Below, piece after piece: positions 1 to 11,730 of a stretch of 64,000 nt of DNA. The notes beneath the pieces are model-generated. The model saw only the letters and a list, made by a program, of their open reading frames with translations. It was not told the DNA's origin and did no database searches. The stretch comes from Zonotrichia leucophrys gambelii (lineage: Eukaryota; Chordata; Aves; Passeriformes; Passerellidae). Position numbers and translations under genes: made by a program. The DNA is taken from positions 13,542,857 through 13,606,856 of the forward strand of contig NC_088178.1 of NCBI RefSeq assembly GCF_028769735.1, read 5' to 3'. How positions within the stretch are numbered: position 1 is the first letter of the stretch; every line of letters begins with the position of its first letter.

Positions 1-2409
1 CATCTCCTGAAACACAGAAATCATCCAGCTTCTTACAACTTCATTTGGCAGGAAGATGAGCGCACATCAGGAGAGAGCTGCAACTTACCCAATTATTAAC
101 TTTTTCTTTTTAATTGGCTGTTCCAATGCCAGCTCTGGCCAAACAGTTGACCAGGAAGGCATCAGGCAGTAAAACTCAAAAAATACATGTGTTTATATTC
201 AAGTGCAACTAGCAGCCACTGAAACCACAAATGGCTTTTCTAGAAGAGAGGAAAACTTTACTAAGTCTGCATCTAATCTTGCAAGAAAGATGATCACAAC
301 TTATGGCTCAATTATTTTTGAAGTCACATGCATTTTGAGATCACACAAGCAGTTAATGCCATTCAACCTGATTCCGAAAATCAGCAGATTTACAATACAA
401 AATCTTAACAATTTAGTTTTGCAGAGAGATACTGATTATGTTTCCTTATGCTGTACAGGCATAGGTCTTTTCTTGAGTTTGATATTTGTCAGATGTGTCA
501 CACATTAGAAGGAGAGACTCTCTGCAGCTTTTCAAAACTTTATACTGCACTGACATATAATTTTTCAACACCTGAGAACAACTTGATTCTGGAAACTGTA
601 ATTTAAAATACATGTTATTTTAATATTTTAAAGATACTTCTGTGTTTTATTCTTCTTTGTAAAAGTGAGGATTCATCTTCACATGCACTTAAAATGATGG
701 AAAATTAGATTTCCTGTCCCTCAGGAAGCAATTTTAAAATAATATAGAACAGATTTGTAAAACCTGTTCAACCCAGTCTCTCTTCTACTGAGTCTGAAGT
801 ACTGTATGTGGTAAACATGAAATACTCACTAAGAAGAACTTTGCTACTATCTCAGTAAACTTGCATCAGTGCATAAAATAACATGTAACATATATATTTG
901 AGACACTTTATATTAGAAAAATCACCAAACTCCTGAAAAACGTCAGAGACTCCCAAACAATACAGAACCCTTTATGCATCTGATATCTCAAGGAGTAAAA
1001 TATAAAAACCTTCCTAGTCTGCTTTAGTTACTTCTCCAGAATATATAAAGGAAGAGGTATGATCTCATGGTCTGAGCATGAAACAGGAAATCAGATCTTA
1101 CATAATGATTTGCCAAACCACACTTTCAGAACTAAACAAATAGTTCTGATGTTCCCCCAGAACAATGGAAATAAATTAATTTATACTGAATTGGTCAAAT
1201 CTGTTTAATTACAGAATACATGAGACATTTGGCTTCTGAGACTGAATTTTAGAGAGCAGTAAAGCACATGTTTAGCTACATGCTAAAGCCAATTGAAATG
1301 GCAAATGGCAGTGCCAGCTACTAAGAAAATCATGATTGCAAAATTTTTATTACTGGATAATTTATCTAGTCTTGTAGAGAATGGTTTCAGGTAAAATAGA
1401 AACCAAAGGATACACATAAATAATTCTAATAAATAAGTATCCAATCCTCCCTAGGTAAACAGAACTTGCACAATTAATAAAATTATGCATATAATTTGTA
1501 ACATTATACAGATATAAAGCACAAACTACTGATAAAAAAAATTTACAGGTTGGCCAAGGCCAGTGACCAATCAAAAAAACCCAAATAAACAAACAAAAAC
1601 AACTTGGCAGAAGCCTTGAAAGATGGAAGACTAAAGTCTGCATATATACTGCTCCAACAGTTCAATTCAAATCAAGATACCTGAAGCTGCACAGACAGTA
1701 AAATCAGATAAAGTGCAAAAAGACATCTGTAAACTACTAAAGAAAATATTACAATTGGCTCTACCTCAGCTTTTTATCAATTTAAATCCTCCACATGGGC
1801 GTTTTTATAAATTTTAGAATAAAAACTAATATTCAAAAAGACACTTCTAAGTTTTTTTCAGGCCTCAAGTGACATAAACTTTTTCTTCAAATCAACCATC
1901 TAGTGTTTGTAATCAATTAAAGGGAGAATGAAAAATTAGCATATGAACTCCTAAGGGACATTAAGTGTATGCTGTCCTCACATATTTAAATGTGTTTGCT
2001 ATGTTTTTATGGCAATATCTTCATACAGTCTTCCAAAACAAAATTAATCATGTGTTCTAACAAGCCATTATTGACACATTCTACCATGAGAGAGAGGAAA
2101 CAGAGCACTGAAAACAGGGACTATAAAACAGTCTGACTAGAAGACTATTTTGTAGCATTATTTCTTCCCAGTCTCTCATGCTTGCCATGCAATTATTACA
2201 ATCAACATCACATTGTTTTTTGACATGAATGTCAAAAAATTAACAGTTCTTAAGGTATTAATTGCCTTTTTCTTGCAAAAGGATGACTACTACTGGTATT
2301 TCTTGCAGAAAAGCTTCAAGATTGTTTTGCTACATTAGTCCTTTTATCTTCCATCAGCATCTGCAGTCAACTACTGCTTTGGTCAGAGGTCCAGTGGTTT
2401 CTTCTAATT
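1..2409. other. RWDD3 3' UTR and downstream DNA
   Basis: This AT-rich DNA lies 3' of RWDD3. I see no open frame with recognisable protein similarity and no identifiable mobile element. The part nearest 2409 should be RWDD3 3' UTR. Confidence 0.5.
1346..1351 (-). terminator. Possible RWDD3 polyadenylation signal
   Basis: The minus strand reads AATAAA about 1.06 kb beyond the RWDD3 stop. It is the first canonical hexamer I found downstream. The 3' UTR end needs transcript data. Confidence 0.25.
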
Positions 2410-2524
2410 TTACTTTAAGAGAGGAGGCACAAATTCAGAGAAAAGAGTTGTAAGTCCTGCAGTTTCAAATTCCTTTTGTAACTCCTCCAGTGCTGAATAT
2501 TCTTTGACTTCAAACATCTGAAAC
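2410..2524 (-). CDS. RWDD3: RWDD3 coding exon 4 (last)
   Basis: The acceptor reads ATGTAG before the exon. The first base completes an Arg codon. The exon then encodes [20 protein letters not shown] and the C-terminus FVPPLLK, followed by TAA at 2412-2410. Confidence 0.93.
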
Positions 2525-5500
2525 CTACATTGTAAAAGGGAAACTCATGAATATGCCTGGATTTGTCAGAATGTTATTACCAATTCTGTTACTTTTCTAC
2601 CCACAACAGTACTAAATTATACCTTTTATGCTGGGGCTGTAGTTCTGTCTCACACAGTACTCTCATCATTTTCTCTTTGCATTTCTTTCCACTTGAGTCC
2701 ACATCCACCTTAGAAGTTTTCTGAAGAATCAAGTACTCCTAAATGACAAAAAGAAATCCCAAAATATTAAATGTCACCTAGTATTTCCAAAGTTTAGTCA
2801 AATGCAAAAGCTCACTCAAAATGTATTCTTTTTTAAAACATCGCAATCAAACTTTGAAAGTGCCCATGCCAAAAAGTGCACAACTGCTTCTATTCATCAG
2901 TTTTAAGTTAAGCAGGCCTAACTGATTAAGAGAACAGGAGTTAGAAAAGCCAAAACATTCTCCTCCAACATCACCACAAACACCCACCTAAAGCAGTGGG
3001 AGTTTGTACATACAGACAAGAATTCCAAAGCCCAGGCATGCACTAGGAGCACCATGTGGTTTTAAGGAAAGAGACAGTTAATAATAAATTAGAAATTTGT
3101 CTGTTATTAATTCCTCACCAAAAACTTTTCCACTTTCTCGGCATTAGGAAAATATAGGAAACTGAATCTAGGCATATTAAGGTCAGGAAACAAAGGGATA
3201 GGGGGTATATAGGGTGTAGTTCTAATGGGAAGCAAAGCAATACAGGCCACAGGTCTACAGGTATCACTGTAGACAGAATAGAACACCTTTTTCCTAAATA
3301 CAGAATAAAGTCGCTGGGTCTTCCTACTCTCATAATGATCAATTTGCTTCCAAAATTGTTAATCTTGGAAAAACACACACAAAATATTCAGACACACAGG
3401 TTTCAGTGGTAAATCAATACAACTAGTCAGCATTCATTGTTCCTGCACCTTAATGCTGTTCCTGTCACCCTGAAGAAGAATCAATATTATCTTGCCCATG
3501 AACATCAGTCTTCCAGTCAGCCTTAAATCTGAAGCCCATTTTTCCACAGTTTTCACATATTTTGCCTTTGCTCTCATGTGATCTAAATGCAAAAGGAGCA
3601 TCCAGATACCATCTTCTGTTCCTTTTGACAAAGTAGTTTTTTCATTGCAAACTGTTGCCGATTGCTTAATGACATCTTTAAGGTGCTGCTGTACCCAAAG
3701 AATCAGATCGTGTACCATGGGCTCAGAAAGATGCTGCTTGGCTTCTTCAAGTAATTTCTCTCTCACATCCACACACTGGGCCCTTGTAAGCTGGTCTGAG
3801 GTAACAGAAATATCTGGTACAGTTGATGGGTAATTGACTGGTAAATGAAAAAACAGCTTTAAAAGTACATCTGTATGCAGCACTTCTTTCACACTGATTT
3901 GAATTCTAAATGAGATTCCATGCGTCTCTGGAAAATAGAAAAAAAATTCAGCATTAATAATTTGCTTGAAGTTGAAATACATATATATTACTAAATCATG
4001 TTATTTTCTTTAACAATTCAACTCAAATATTTCACATTTCCTATAAAATAAGAGGGGGTGTTTTTTTTTTTTCTGCAGGGTGGGGGCTTGCAGCCAATGG
4101 CTCAAGCTATACCTGCAGGGAATCCTGAAATGAAACACTTCTATAACATAGTAGAAGAAAAGTTATTAACACATTCTAAAAAGCATTCACACCTTTTGGC
4201 TCTTTCAAAGTCTAGACAAGCCAGTAATAAAGAATTGTCTCTCTCAAACACATAACTCAGCTTCCACAGCTCAACAGCAAAAGCAAGGGCAACTGCAAAT
4301 AGAGACTTTTCTAGATGGACTCAGCACTGCCCTAAGTTTACTCCTACAGAAATCTGTAAGACTTCTAACATCAATACTAATGCAAGGCAAACAGACTTGC
4401 ACCAGGTATTTAAGACAACCATTCAAAAACAGTTCCACACTAAGCAGAGACTTGGAAAGAAAGAAGTCAGATTCTTTGTCCCCTACAACTTGCAGAGAAA
4501 ATACACTTAAATCTTTTCTGCCAACTCCTCTACAACAGTTGGACTGACATAAGGAAACCATCTCTGTTGGACACCTGACCCTAGATAATACATATCTAAT
4601 TATGCATGTACTCATATTAATGTATGTTTATTATCTTTATAGCTGCTCAAATCTGTTGTAGGGCTACTTAAGAATAGAATTATTTTCAGAGTGGAAAGCA
4701 TACACTCAGTATGCAGCAGGAAAGGCTGAAGATCACATCATCCTGATAAATCACACAATCAAAGATGCAAAGATGCTTAATATTAAAGTTATGTACAGTA
4801 TTTCATTTAATGAAATAAAACCTTCTTAACTAGAAGTTTCACAGAAAAACAGTACAAAACTTGACAAAGTACAAAGCATGGACAAAGACCTTTCTTTCGC
4901 TCCTCTGCCATGAAGTAAGAGGGTATCAATCAGACAAAAGATGATCTTCTTCAGATGTTCTCTGCTTCACCCCTTTGATGCATTCTAAACACTTCACTCC
5001 TTTTCTTTCAAAAATTGCTAAAATGTCAGGTTGATTCACTCTATGAGGGCAGGAGAAGCCAGATTTGAAAGGCAGATTAGAGGAGAGCTGAGTTTCAGAG
5101 CAGGTCTTTTGAAGTGACTTGCACTCTTCCCCCTCTACCTTACCTTACCTTCCTTTACATGACAGTCAGATGAATTATGTTTGATTAGTATTACTGATGC
5201 CACTAACCAACCTCTCACAGTGCCTCTCACATAAAATGTATGATTTTATATGTGAAACCTACTAAAAAGTGAAAGAACCTAAAAGTGACTTGGACAGACA
5301 GAAGTACTTTAGAGAGCTTATCCAAGAGCTTGTTTTCAAACCTCCTTCCTGGGTCATACAAAAAACTCTCAAGGTCAGAGAAGTCACAAAATAAAATCAG
5401 CATACCTCCAAATCCAATAATGAAATTCTAGCAGTACTATGAAGAAGTCTCCAAGTCAAATCCAGTGGTGAAAGCAGTAGATGCAATTCCAGTGAACTCA

Positions 5501-8500
5501 ATGAAATCACACCCAACCGTGCCCATATTTACAGGCACCACATGTCAAAAGAGTAATTTCCAGACAACAGGAAATGACTCTATCTTCTATCCTCCAAGTC
5601 CCTATCAAAGGTTTCAGACTACTTTTAAGACAAATGCATTCCTCAGAAAAACACCAGCCTTCGAAGAAGACCCTTGCACATGGCCAGCAGTTACTGAGGA
5701 GGACCTCAAGCCATCCCACTCCTCATTTCTGTTTTCTCATGCCCTAACAAGTGTTTCTTCCTGGGTGCCAGCAGCAGTAGCTCCTCTGCCATTACACCAG
5801 GCTCAGCATACACAATCACAGGCACAGGCAGCAAACCTGCCCTGCGTGTCCTGGGGCCCCCAGCACCCTCCTGGCCAGCACGGAGCTGTCTGCACACACA
5901 GCCACTGCACCAGACAGTGCTGCTGCCCCACGTCCCTCAGCTGCCCCCACTCAGGGCAGCCCCGCCTGGCACCTGCCTGAATGGGGCCAGCACTACTGAA
6001 TCCTGCCTGAGAATCACTCTGTTTTCAACTATGTTGCCTCGAGATTTTAAAACACACAGCCTATATAAACTGAAAAATACTGCTCTATCACCAGCTTAAT
6101 TACAGTCACAGAAATACATGTTACCTTTCTGATAATCCTCCTAGGATTTTTCCACTACCTTGTCACAACAGACCTCACCAACTTGGAAGGAACAGACCGA
6201 CAGACAGGCCAACCCTGCCCCTCCGACAAGGGCCTCCTGCTGCAGTGATCTTATTCTTAAACCTGCAAAAATCTCACACCTCTCCTTATGATGAACTAAT
6301 CTGAAGGAGGCAGAACAGCCTCGCATCCCAAGGTGTATCACCCTGAGCCATCAGAAAAAGCCCAGCTGTGCTCATTTACATCTGCTTCAGACTTTATTTT
6401 TTAGAAAGCAGAATCAGTTCAAGACCTTTGCAGGGCTACAGCATCTAAGTTTAACTGAAGCTTGCAGCGTCCATTTTCTGCACCAGTGCTGCAGACAGTG
6501 GCAGAACAAAGAGCAAACCAGCGGCGCCCGCACAACCTGGCTCCAAAGAAATATTTCCTTTGTTTGCACATGCTGCGAGGGCCGAGTTGTCTTCGCAGCA
6601 ACATGATTATTTCTGAAATAAAAGCTTGGGTATGACTGTTCTGCTGGCATTTAATGTGCTAATCAGACCAAACTCAATACATTTTAACTCATTTCCCCCC
6701 ATAGCTGCATGCTTATCAGTATATTTAGCTCTAGCATACTTCAGATTTTTTCTTATGTTCCATGTCAACCAGACAGATATCCCCCTCCTCTCCTGCCCAA
6801 AGGCATTTTATGCAACACATGCAGTCTATTTTTAAATTCAGAAAATGGCACCTACTAACGTACAAGCTTAGAATATCTAAATATATTTTTATAGCAAGCT
6901 TGGTGAACAGACCAAAAGAGAACAGATTAACAATTAAATTATGGATTTCTATCTGTAACACTAATCTTTGCAAATAGATATGTAAGGTAAAAAAGATACA
7001 CTGTAATTAGTTTATTTAAATTCATCCACACATTGGTTTTGATAAAAACACATTTTACATTCTGAATACCTCATTGTTAAATTCAAAAACCAAAGTTTTT
7101 ACCATACCAAGAGACCTGTAAAAGCATTCTCTTACATTACTCAAAACCACGAATCCCCAATGGCCTCCTTTTTGATCCCATGGATCTACACACAAATTAC
7201 TCTTAATGTCTTAGAGATTGCATAACATAACAGTCTTCCTGGAAGTTATGTCTGTGCACCCTTGGTCAATGACAATTTACATGGTTTGAAGAGCGAAAGC
7301 AAATGTAATCTAATGACTGGAGTGCAAGTCAATTGTATACTGACTAGAGATTCTACAGCTCCAACAAGTAAATTCCAAGAATAAGAAAAATACAAATAAC
7401 CATTGTTGTAAAATAATCTTTTCAATTCCAGCAGAACTATGTAAACCAATCAAATATACCTGATCCTACCATATCATAAACACAGAGCCTGGTTAGAGGC
7501 CCTCCAACATCACATAACAATATAAATAAAACAGTCTACTCCCATTGTGCACTTGTGGCACCTCACTTTATGTCCAGGAAGGATTTAAAACCTTTTAGAT
7601 TCTAGTAACTTATAAACACAAAATCATTTTTCCATATATGAAGCACAGAGAAGAATGTGCCTACATTTTCCAACAGATTTGGAGGAACAGATGTGTATAT
7701 GCAATGCTCGGATATGCTCACGTTTTTTAAAATTAACATCTGATAAGCCTGGATACTGCTTTTTCAAACTATGCCCAAAATAACATTCTTGGAATTTTCA
7801 CTTAAAAAAAAAGCTCAGTTGAAACATTTCATCAATCACATTTTAAAAATACAAGCCTAAATACCAATTTAAAAGAATTAAATGGCAGAATTAAATGGCA
7901 GAACTACAAGCCTGCACTGGAGCAGGAGGTGTGTCGTGTATCTAGATAGAAAATCGGTAGTTTTAGGTTACTGTGGTTAATTGTGCTCCCTACAGACACT
8001 AATGCCTTCATCCAACCTCTCCCCTCAAGCCCAGTCACTACAACAGGACAACTGCCCAGGACAATGTGCAGATATTCAGAATATCTCCAGTGAGGGAGAC
8101 TCCACAAGCTCTCCTGGCAGCCTCCAGCATTCAGTCACCCTCACAGTAAAAAAACTCTCATTATCAATCTCAGTTCTTTAGGGCTGAATACATGCATGTG
8201 CAGACAAAACCTGACCGCTGCATCCATCTCCAGCAGCAATCCCCAGGACTTCACTGCAGGAAGCTGCTCCGGGTCCATCGTTGTGTGGGGGAGCTGGGCA
8301 GAACCCTGCAAGAGCTCCCACGCACTGGGGACCTGTGGCACACAGCATAGGCATCTTCTGGGCTTATATGTGCATGTGTATCTCTCTCCAACAAATATCT
8401 AAGAGTTGTCACATCTGTGGTAGGTACCAAGCAAAATTTACTAATGGTATCTAGACACCAACACTTGCATATCCTACCTGACAATTCAGCCTGACAGAGC

Positions 8501-9313
8501 TGCTCTTGTACACTGTAACTACTGAGATTTATTCTCCCTTGTTGAAGGGGCATCTTCACAGCACCATACAGCACAGACTGAAAAAAGCCATCTCTTAATA
8601 CTATGTTTGATCAGTGGCCACCATGGCTGGCGCACAAACCATGAAGGCATCTACTGCACTCCTTGTCTACAGGATCCAGCAGCTAGCGGCAGCAAGTACT
8701 ACAAACCTGATCATTCCACCCACGGCAGACACGAGTATCAGCCTCAGTACCCTGTAAAACCTACAGCCGTAACATCCTGCTGAAGCAGCAGTAATGCCTG
8801 GCACGTCACAGTGCCCAGGTAGTCAGCTTACCCCAGAAAAATACAGAGATAACCCAAGGCTTCTTAGACACTGCAACAGCTGTACCCTACTCACTATTAC
8901 CAGACAACAGCTGGGCTTGCTAACGCGTACAAGATTCACTTGCTCGTTTGCCTGGAGAGCAGCCAGCCCGCTCCCAGCGCTGGGCCGCAGAGCACCGAGC
9001 AGGTCCCTGACTGTAACCGAGCAGGGCCCGCTGGGATCCGCGCCCCAAGCGCGGCCGCCAGCACAGACACCGGCGGGGCAGGGACACGCGACAAGCGACA
9101 GCAGCGAGCGACTGAGCCCGTGCTGCCCCGGGCTGAGCCCCGCCGTGAGCGGCCCCGGAGCGCTTCCTCCCGGGGCCCGGTCGGGCCGGGCGAGCCCAGG
9201 CTGTGGGCAGAGAGCGCGGCCGCATCACCTGAGGCCGCCAGCACCTCGCAGGCGCCCGGCTCGCAGTAGATGGCGGCGAGCACCGACAGCTCCTCCCGAG
9301 CCAGCTCCGACAT
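2410..9313 (-). CDS. RWDD3: RWDD3 (RSUME), RWD domain-containing protein 3, complete 4-exon gene
   Basis: The spliced CDS is join(2410..2524, 2623..2738, 3449..3927, 9229..9313) on the complement strand: 795 nt, 264 aa (human about 267). All introns have GT..AG ends and the codon phases agree. The N-terminal RWD domain covers roughly residues 5-115 and carries the family YPxxxP motif at residues 61-66 (NYPSTVP). The C-terminal half has blocks matching human RWDD3, such as [33 protein letters not shown] and [19 protein letters not shown]. It ends in LLK followed by TAA. The start is the ATG at 9313, which gives [16 protein letters not shown], like human [16 protein letters not shown]. Known role of the family: RSUME binds the SUMO E2 UBC9, promotes sumoylation, and stabilises IkB and HIF1A; it is nuclear and cytoplasmic. 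Intron 1 is 5.3 kb. A CpG island covers exon 1. No frameshift or missing block was seen. Confidence 0.95.
2623..2738 (-). CDS. RWDD3: RWDD3 coding exon 3
   Basis: The acceptor is CATTTAG and the donor AAAAG|GTATAA. The exon starts in phase 0 with [19 protein letters not shown] and ends with two bases of an Arg codon. Confidence 0.93.
3449..3927 (-). CDS. RWDD3: RWDD3 coding exon 2 (RWD domain and central region)
   Basis: The acceptor is TATTTTCCAG and the donor ATTAAG|GTGCAG. This 479-nt exon completes the Ser-Glu junction from exon 1. It encodes most of the RWD domain, including [16 protein letters not shown], and the block [20 protein letters not shown]. An open frame continues into the intron as VQEQ-stop; the GTGCAG donor is weak but is supported by the in-phase join to exon 3. 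Confidence 0.94.
3928..9228 (-). other. RWDD3: RWDD3 intron 1
   Basis: This 5.3-kb intron contains no exon I can recognise. A short CTTAC-type repeat is near 5140 and a 13-bp direct repeat (AATTAAATGGCAG) near 7875-7905. A GC-richer patch at 5740-5990 holds an unrecognised plus-strand open frame (5465-5980). Confidence 0.6.
9229..9313 (-). CDS. RWDD3: RWDD3 coding exon 1 (start codon)
   Basis: ATG at 9313-9311 lies in a CpG island. The exon encodes [20 protein letters not shown] and ends GCCTCAG|GTGATG. Splicing to 3927 gives Ser-Glu-Thr-His-Gly, matching human Ser-Glu-Thr-Asp-Gly. Confidence 0.92.
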
Positions 9314-9367
9314 GGCCGCCGGCGCGCGCCGCCGCGCCCCCTGCCGGCCGCGGGGGCTGCACCATGG

Positions 9368-9382
9368 CCGCCAGGGGGCGCC
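9368..9382 (+). promoter_or_regulatory. CTCF-like motif in the RWDD3 CpG island
   Basis: CCGCCAGGGGGCGCC differs by one base from the canonical vertebrate CTCF core CCACCAGGGGGCGCC. It lies about 55 bp upstream of the RWDD3 start codon. Binding is inferred from the motif only. Confidence 0.55.
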
Positions 9383-10235
9383 GCCGGCCCGGAGCGCGCC
9401 GCAGCGAAGGGAACAAAATGGCCGCTCCGTGCGGTCCGCGCCGCGTCCCTCTGTCCGCCCTGGCCCGAGGAGCCCGCGCCGTGTCCATGTGTCCCTCTTT
9501 GCGTCCGCCCGGCCCTGCCTCACAGCGGAGCGCTGTGCGACGAGCTGACCCACGTAAGGAAGAGCCGGCTTGGCCTTGGGCTGTACACAGAGCGCAGCCA
9601 CACACAGCCCTGCACAAACAGTTACTAGAATACAAAATAAAAATTCTTACAATCAACTACTGTGGCTTCACAAGCCCGCTACCAGCCCTCACACCGAGGT
9701 TGTGCATTGCCAACAGCACCATTATGATGCCCGAAAGACAGGCTGGAAATAAATCCCCATAGACCAGTGTCTGTAGAGCAGGTGTTTGCTTATGGCAGCG
9801 CTGGGGGTGAGGGGGCTGTCTCCACCTAACTCACCCACCCGTGTCTGTGCTGTGGGATATTTATGCAGTAAGTACTGCTTGGCCACCGTGTCACTACAAC
9901 ATCATCACACAGGCTCCACAACTAATTTACATTGTGTGATATGGTGGTTGTTAGACCGTTCTTTTGGACTGCACTTGTGCCTCCCCAGTTTGTCAGGGCT
10001 CTTTGATGAAGGCTTCCAAGGTCTTCTTCATATCTGAACTTTTCAACTTTGTCATCAGAACATGCACAATTATGGTGTTCCTTGGTCTGTCTGGTCTTGA
10101 CCGACCCAAATTCTTTGTTTTGTGGCTTTACCCTTGTCAATTTCTCATTAGTACTATACTTACCTATCTCTAAAGCTGTCCACCTGGCAAGCTGTTTCTT
10201 CTTTTTTGTTTATTCAGCATTAAGCAACTAGTTAA

Positions 10236-10480
10236 CCATATACTAGCCATTACAATATATAAAAAGTTATTTATATCGGGTTATATAGGTATGAAAGTTA
10301 TGATTCAAGTTATATAGGTATAAAATAAACTATGATTCAGGTTATATAGATATATAAAAAGTAATTATTTAGGTTATATTGATATCAGGTTATATAGATA
10401 CATCAAGTTATACTGAGGTCTTATAACTCAAGCTATATAAGCACCTTGTAACTTTCATCTAAATTATATAGGCATCAATT
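10236..10480. repeat. Degenerate AT-rich tandem-like repeat (GGTTATATAGRTAT units)
   Basis: Variants of GGTTATATAGGTAT recur about every 25-50 bp (near 10278, 10308, 10339, 10371, 10387 and 10470), separated by AT-rich spacers such as ATAAAAAGT. The spacing is irregular, so this looks like an old, decayed minisatellite. Confidence 0.55.
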
Positions 10481-11099
10481 AACTCCCAGGCAAAATCATC
10501 CAGTATCTCCTGTTATTACAAAATCACTTTTAAAAGCAAGGGCTGGGGGGTTACTTTTCAGGATTTCTAACCCCTAACTTGTGTTGAAATGACAAGAACT
10601 AAATGGTGGCTGAGCAGGGGAGGAGGAAGATGCTGGGAGGGAGCAGCACAGCCAGGCCACTGTCAGAAAGAAGGCTGTGGTGGAAATTAGCCTTAGAAGT
10701 GCCTCCATTCTATTATTAAGAACTTCCTTGCCCTGGTCTTTCCCCCTTCTTCTCTGCCACTTTGCATATTCCATTTTACATGTTTAAATAAAAAAGTCAA
10801 TGTAAATGTCTTTTGAATTGACACTATCACAAGACATAGAGGTCCCTATGAATAAGTTACTGCACTCTGACATTTGGAAGTCATCAAATGAGACAGTATA
10901 ATGTCAGCTTGATATTTTTCACTCTATGAAAATATCAGCTTCATGTCAAAGATCTAAATTCCATCTTAATGTAATAAATTTTCGTGTATTCACAGACAAC
11001 TGAAAATGCTAAATATTTAAATTTGAAATGAACATCTACAGTTACAATCTGGCCTTCATATTGCATTATTACAATTGAAAGTCAAGATCTTATTTCCTC

Positions 11100-11730
11100 T
11101 CTTTATTTCTTCAAGCGTTGAAGTGTTTGATAGAATTTTAGCCGCATTCTCTAAATGAATACTTCCCCATCAACACACAGCAAATAAAGTTAAAAAAGAA
11201 AAGCTTCGCTTCTTAGTCAGCCTACATTAAGCCAGCTCCAACATCCTGTCACAAAACAATTGTGCCACCAGTATCTCCACTTTGCCTGACAAGGCAAACA
11301 GAACGCAACCTTTCATATTTGGGTTAATCTCCCCAGGGTTATTTGCAAAAACAGTATTCTTTGCCTCCCATTCATATAATTACAGCCTCAGCCAGGTATT
11401 GTTTCAACAGCTTCTAGTGAATATATACAAAATAGTGCATTTGGACCAGTTTTTCCCTAACCTGAGTGACAAATCAGAGAAGGAGTATGTCATTGTCATA
11501 CCGCAAAACTTTCATACCTTCTTTTATGATCTCTCACAGGCAGCTCCTCATGGCCAGCTGACTCCAACTCCCTCTCAACTTGCCAGCCCACCCTTTTATA
11601 ACACTCATTGGATACACCTGTGGCCTATTAAGGGCAGGCCTGTTCCTAATACCAGTAATTAGCACAGCTGCAGCTCCTCAGGGGTGAGATTGCCTTCAGC
11701 ACTAACTCTTATTCTTCTACAATCCATCCT
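11100..11730 (-). mobile_element. Probable solo LTR of an endogenous retrovirus, minus strand
   Basis: The minus strand carries an LTR-like Pol II promoter: CCAAT (11611-11607) just upstream of TATAAAA (11600-11594), followed by a GC-richer leader. An AATAAA-type hexamer occurs about 500 bp downstream, near 11104. The block around CTCACCCCTGAGGAGCTGCA is reminiscent of avian LTR sequence as I remember it. No gag, pol or env frame lies beside it, hence 'solo'. The ends are approximate because I could not place TG..CA termini or a target-site duplication. Confidence 0.4.

Larger units (their letters stand above)
8950..9560 (-). promoter_or_regulatory. RWDD3: CpG island and promoter region of RWDD3
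   Basis: This GC- and CpG-dense block is centred on RWDD3 exon 1 and surrounded by AT-rich DNA. It has no evident TATA box. It carries a CTCF-like site at 9368-9382 and three ATGGCCGC copies (about 9312, 9364 and 9418) that resemble YY1 sites. Transcription is expected toward lower coordinates, starting somewhere above 9313; the exact start cannot be read from sequence. Confidence 0.75.

Noticed and set aside
8794..9762. 322-codon plus-strand open frame across the RWDD3 CpG island
   Set aside because: It is antisense to RWDD3 exon 1. Its length comes from GC-rich DNA lacking stop codons and the product is low-complexity Ala/Pro/Arg.
9885..10230. Possible retroviral-like block upstream of the AT-rich repeat
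   Set aside because: Its composition differs from the flanks, but I found no LTR promoter, primer-binding site or protein motif to support it.
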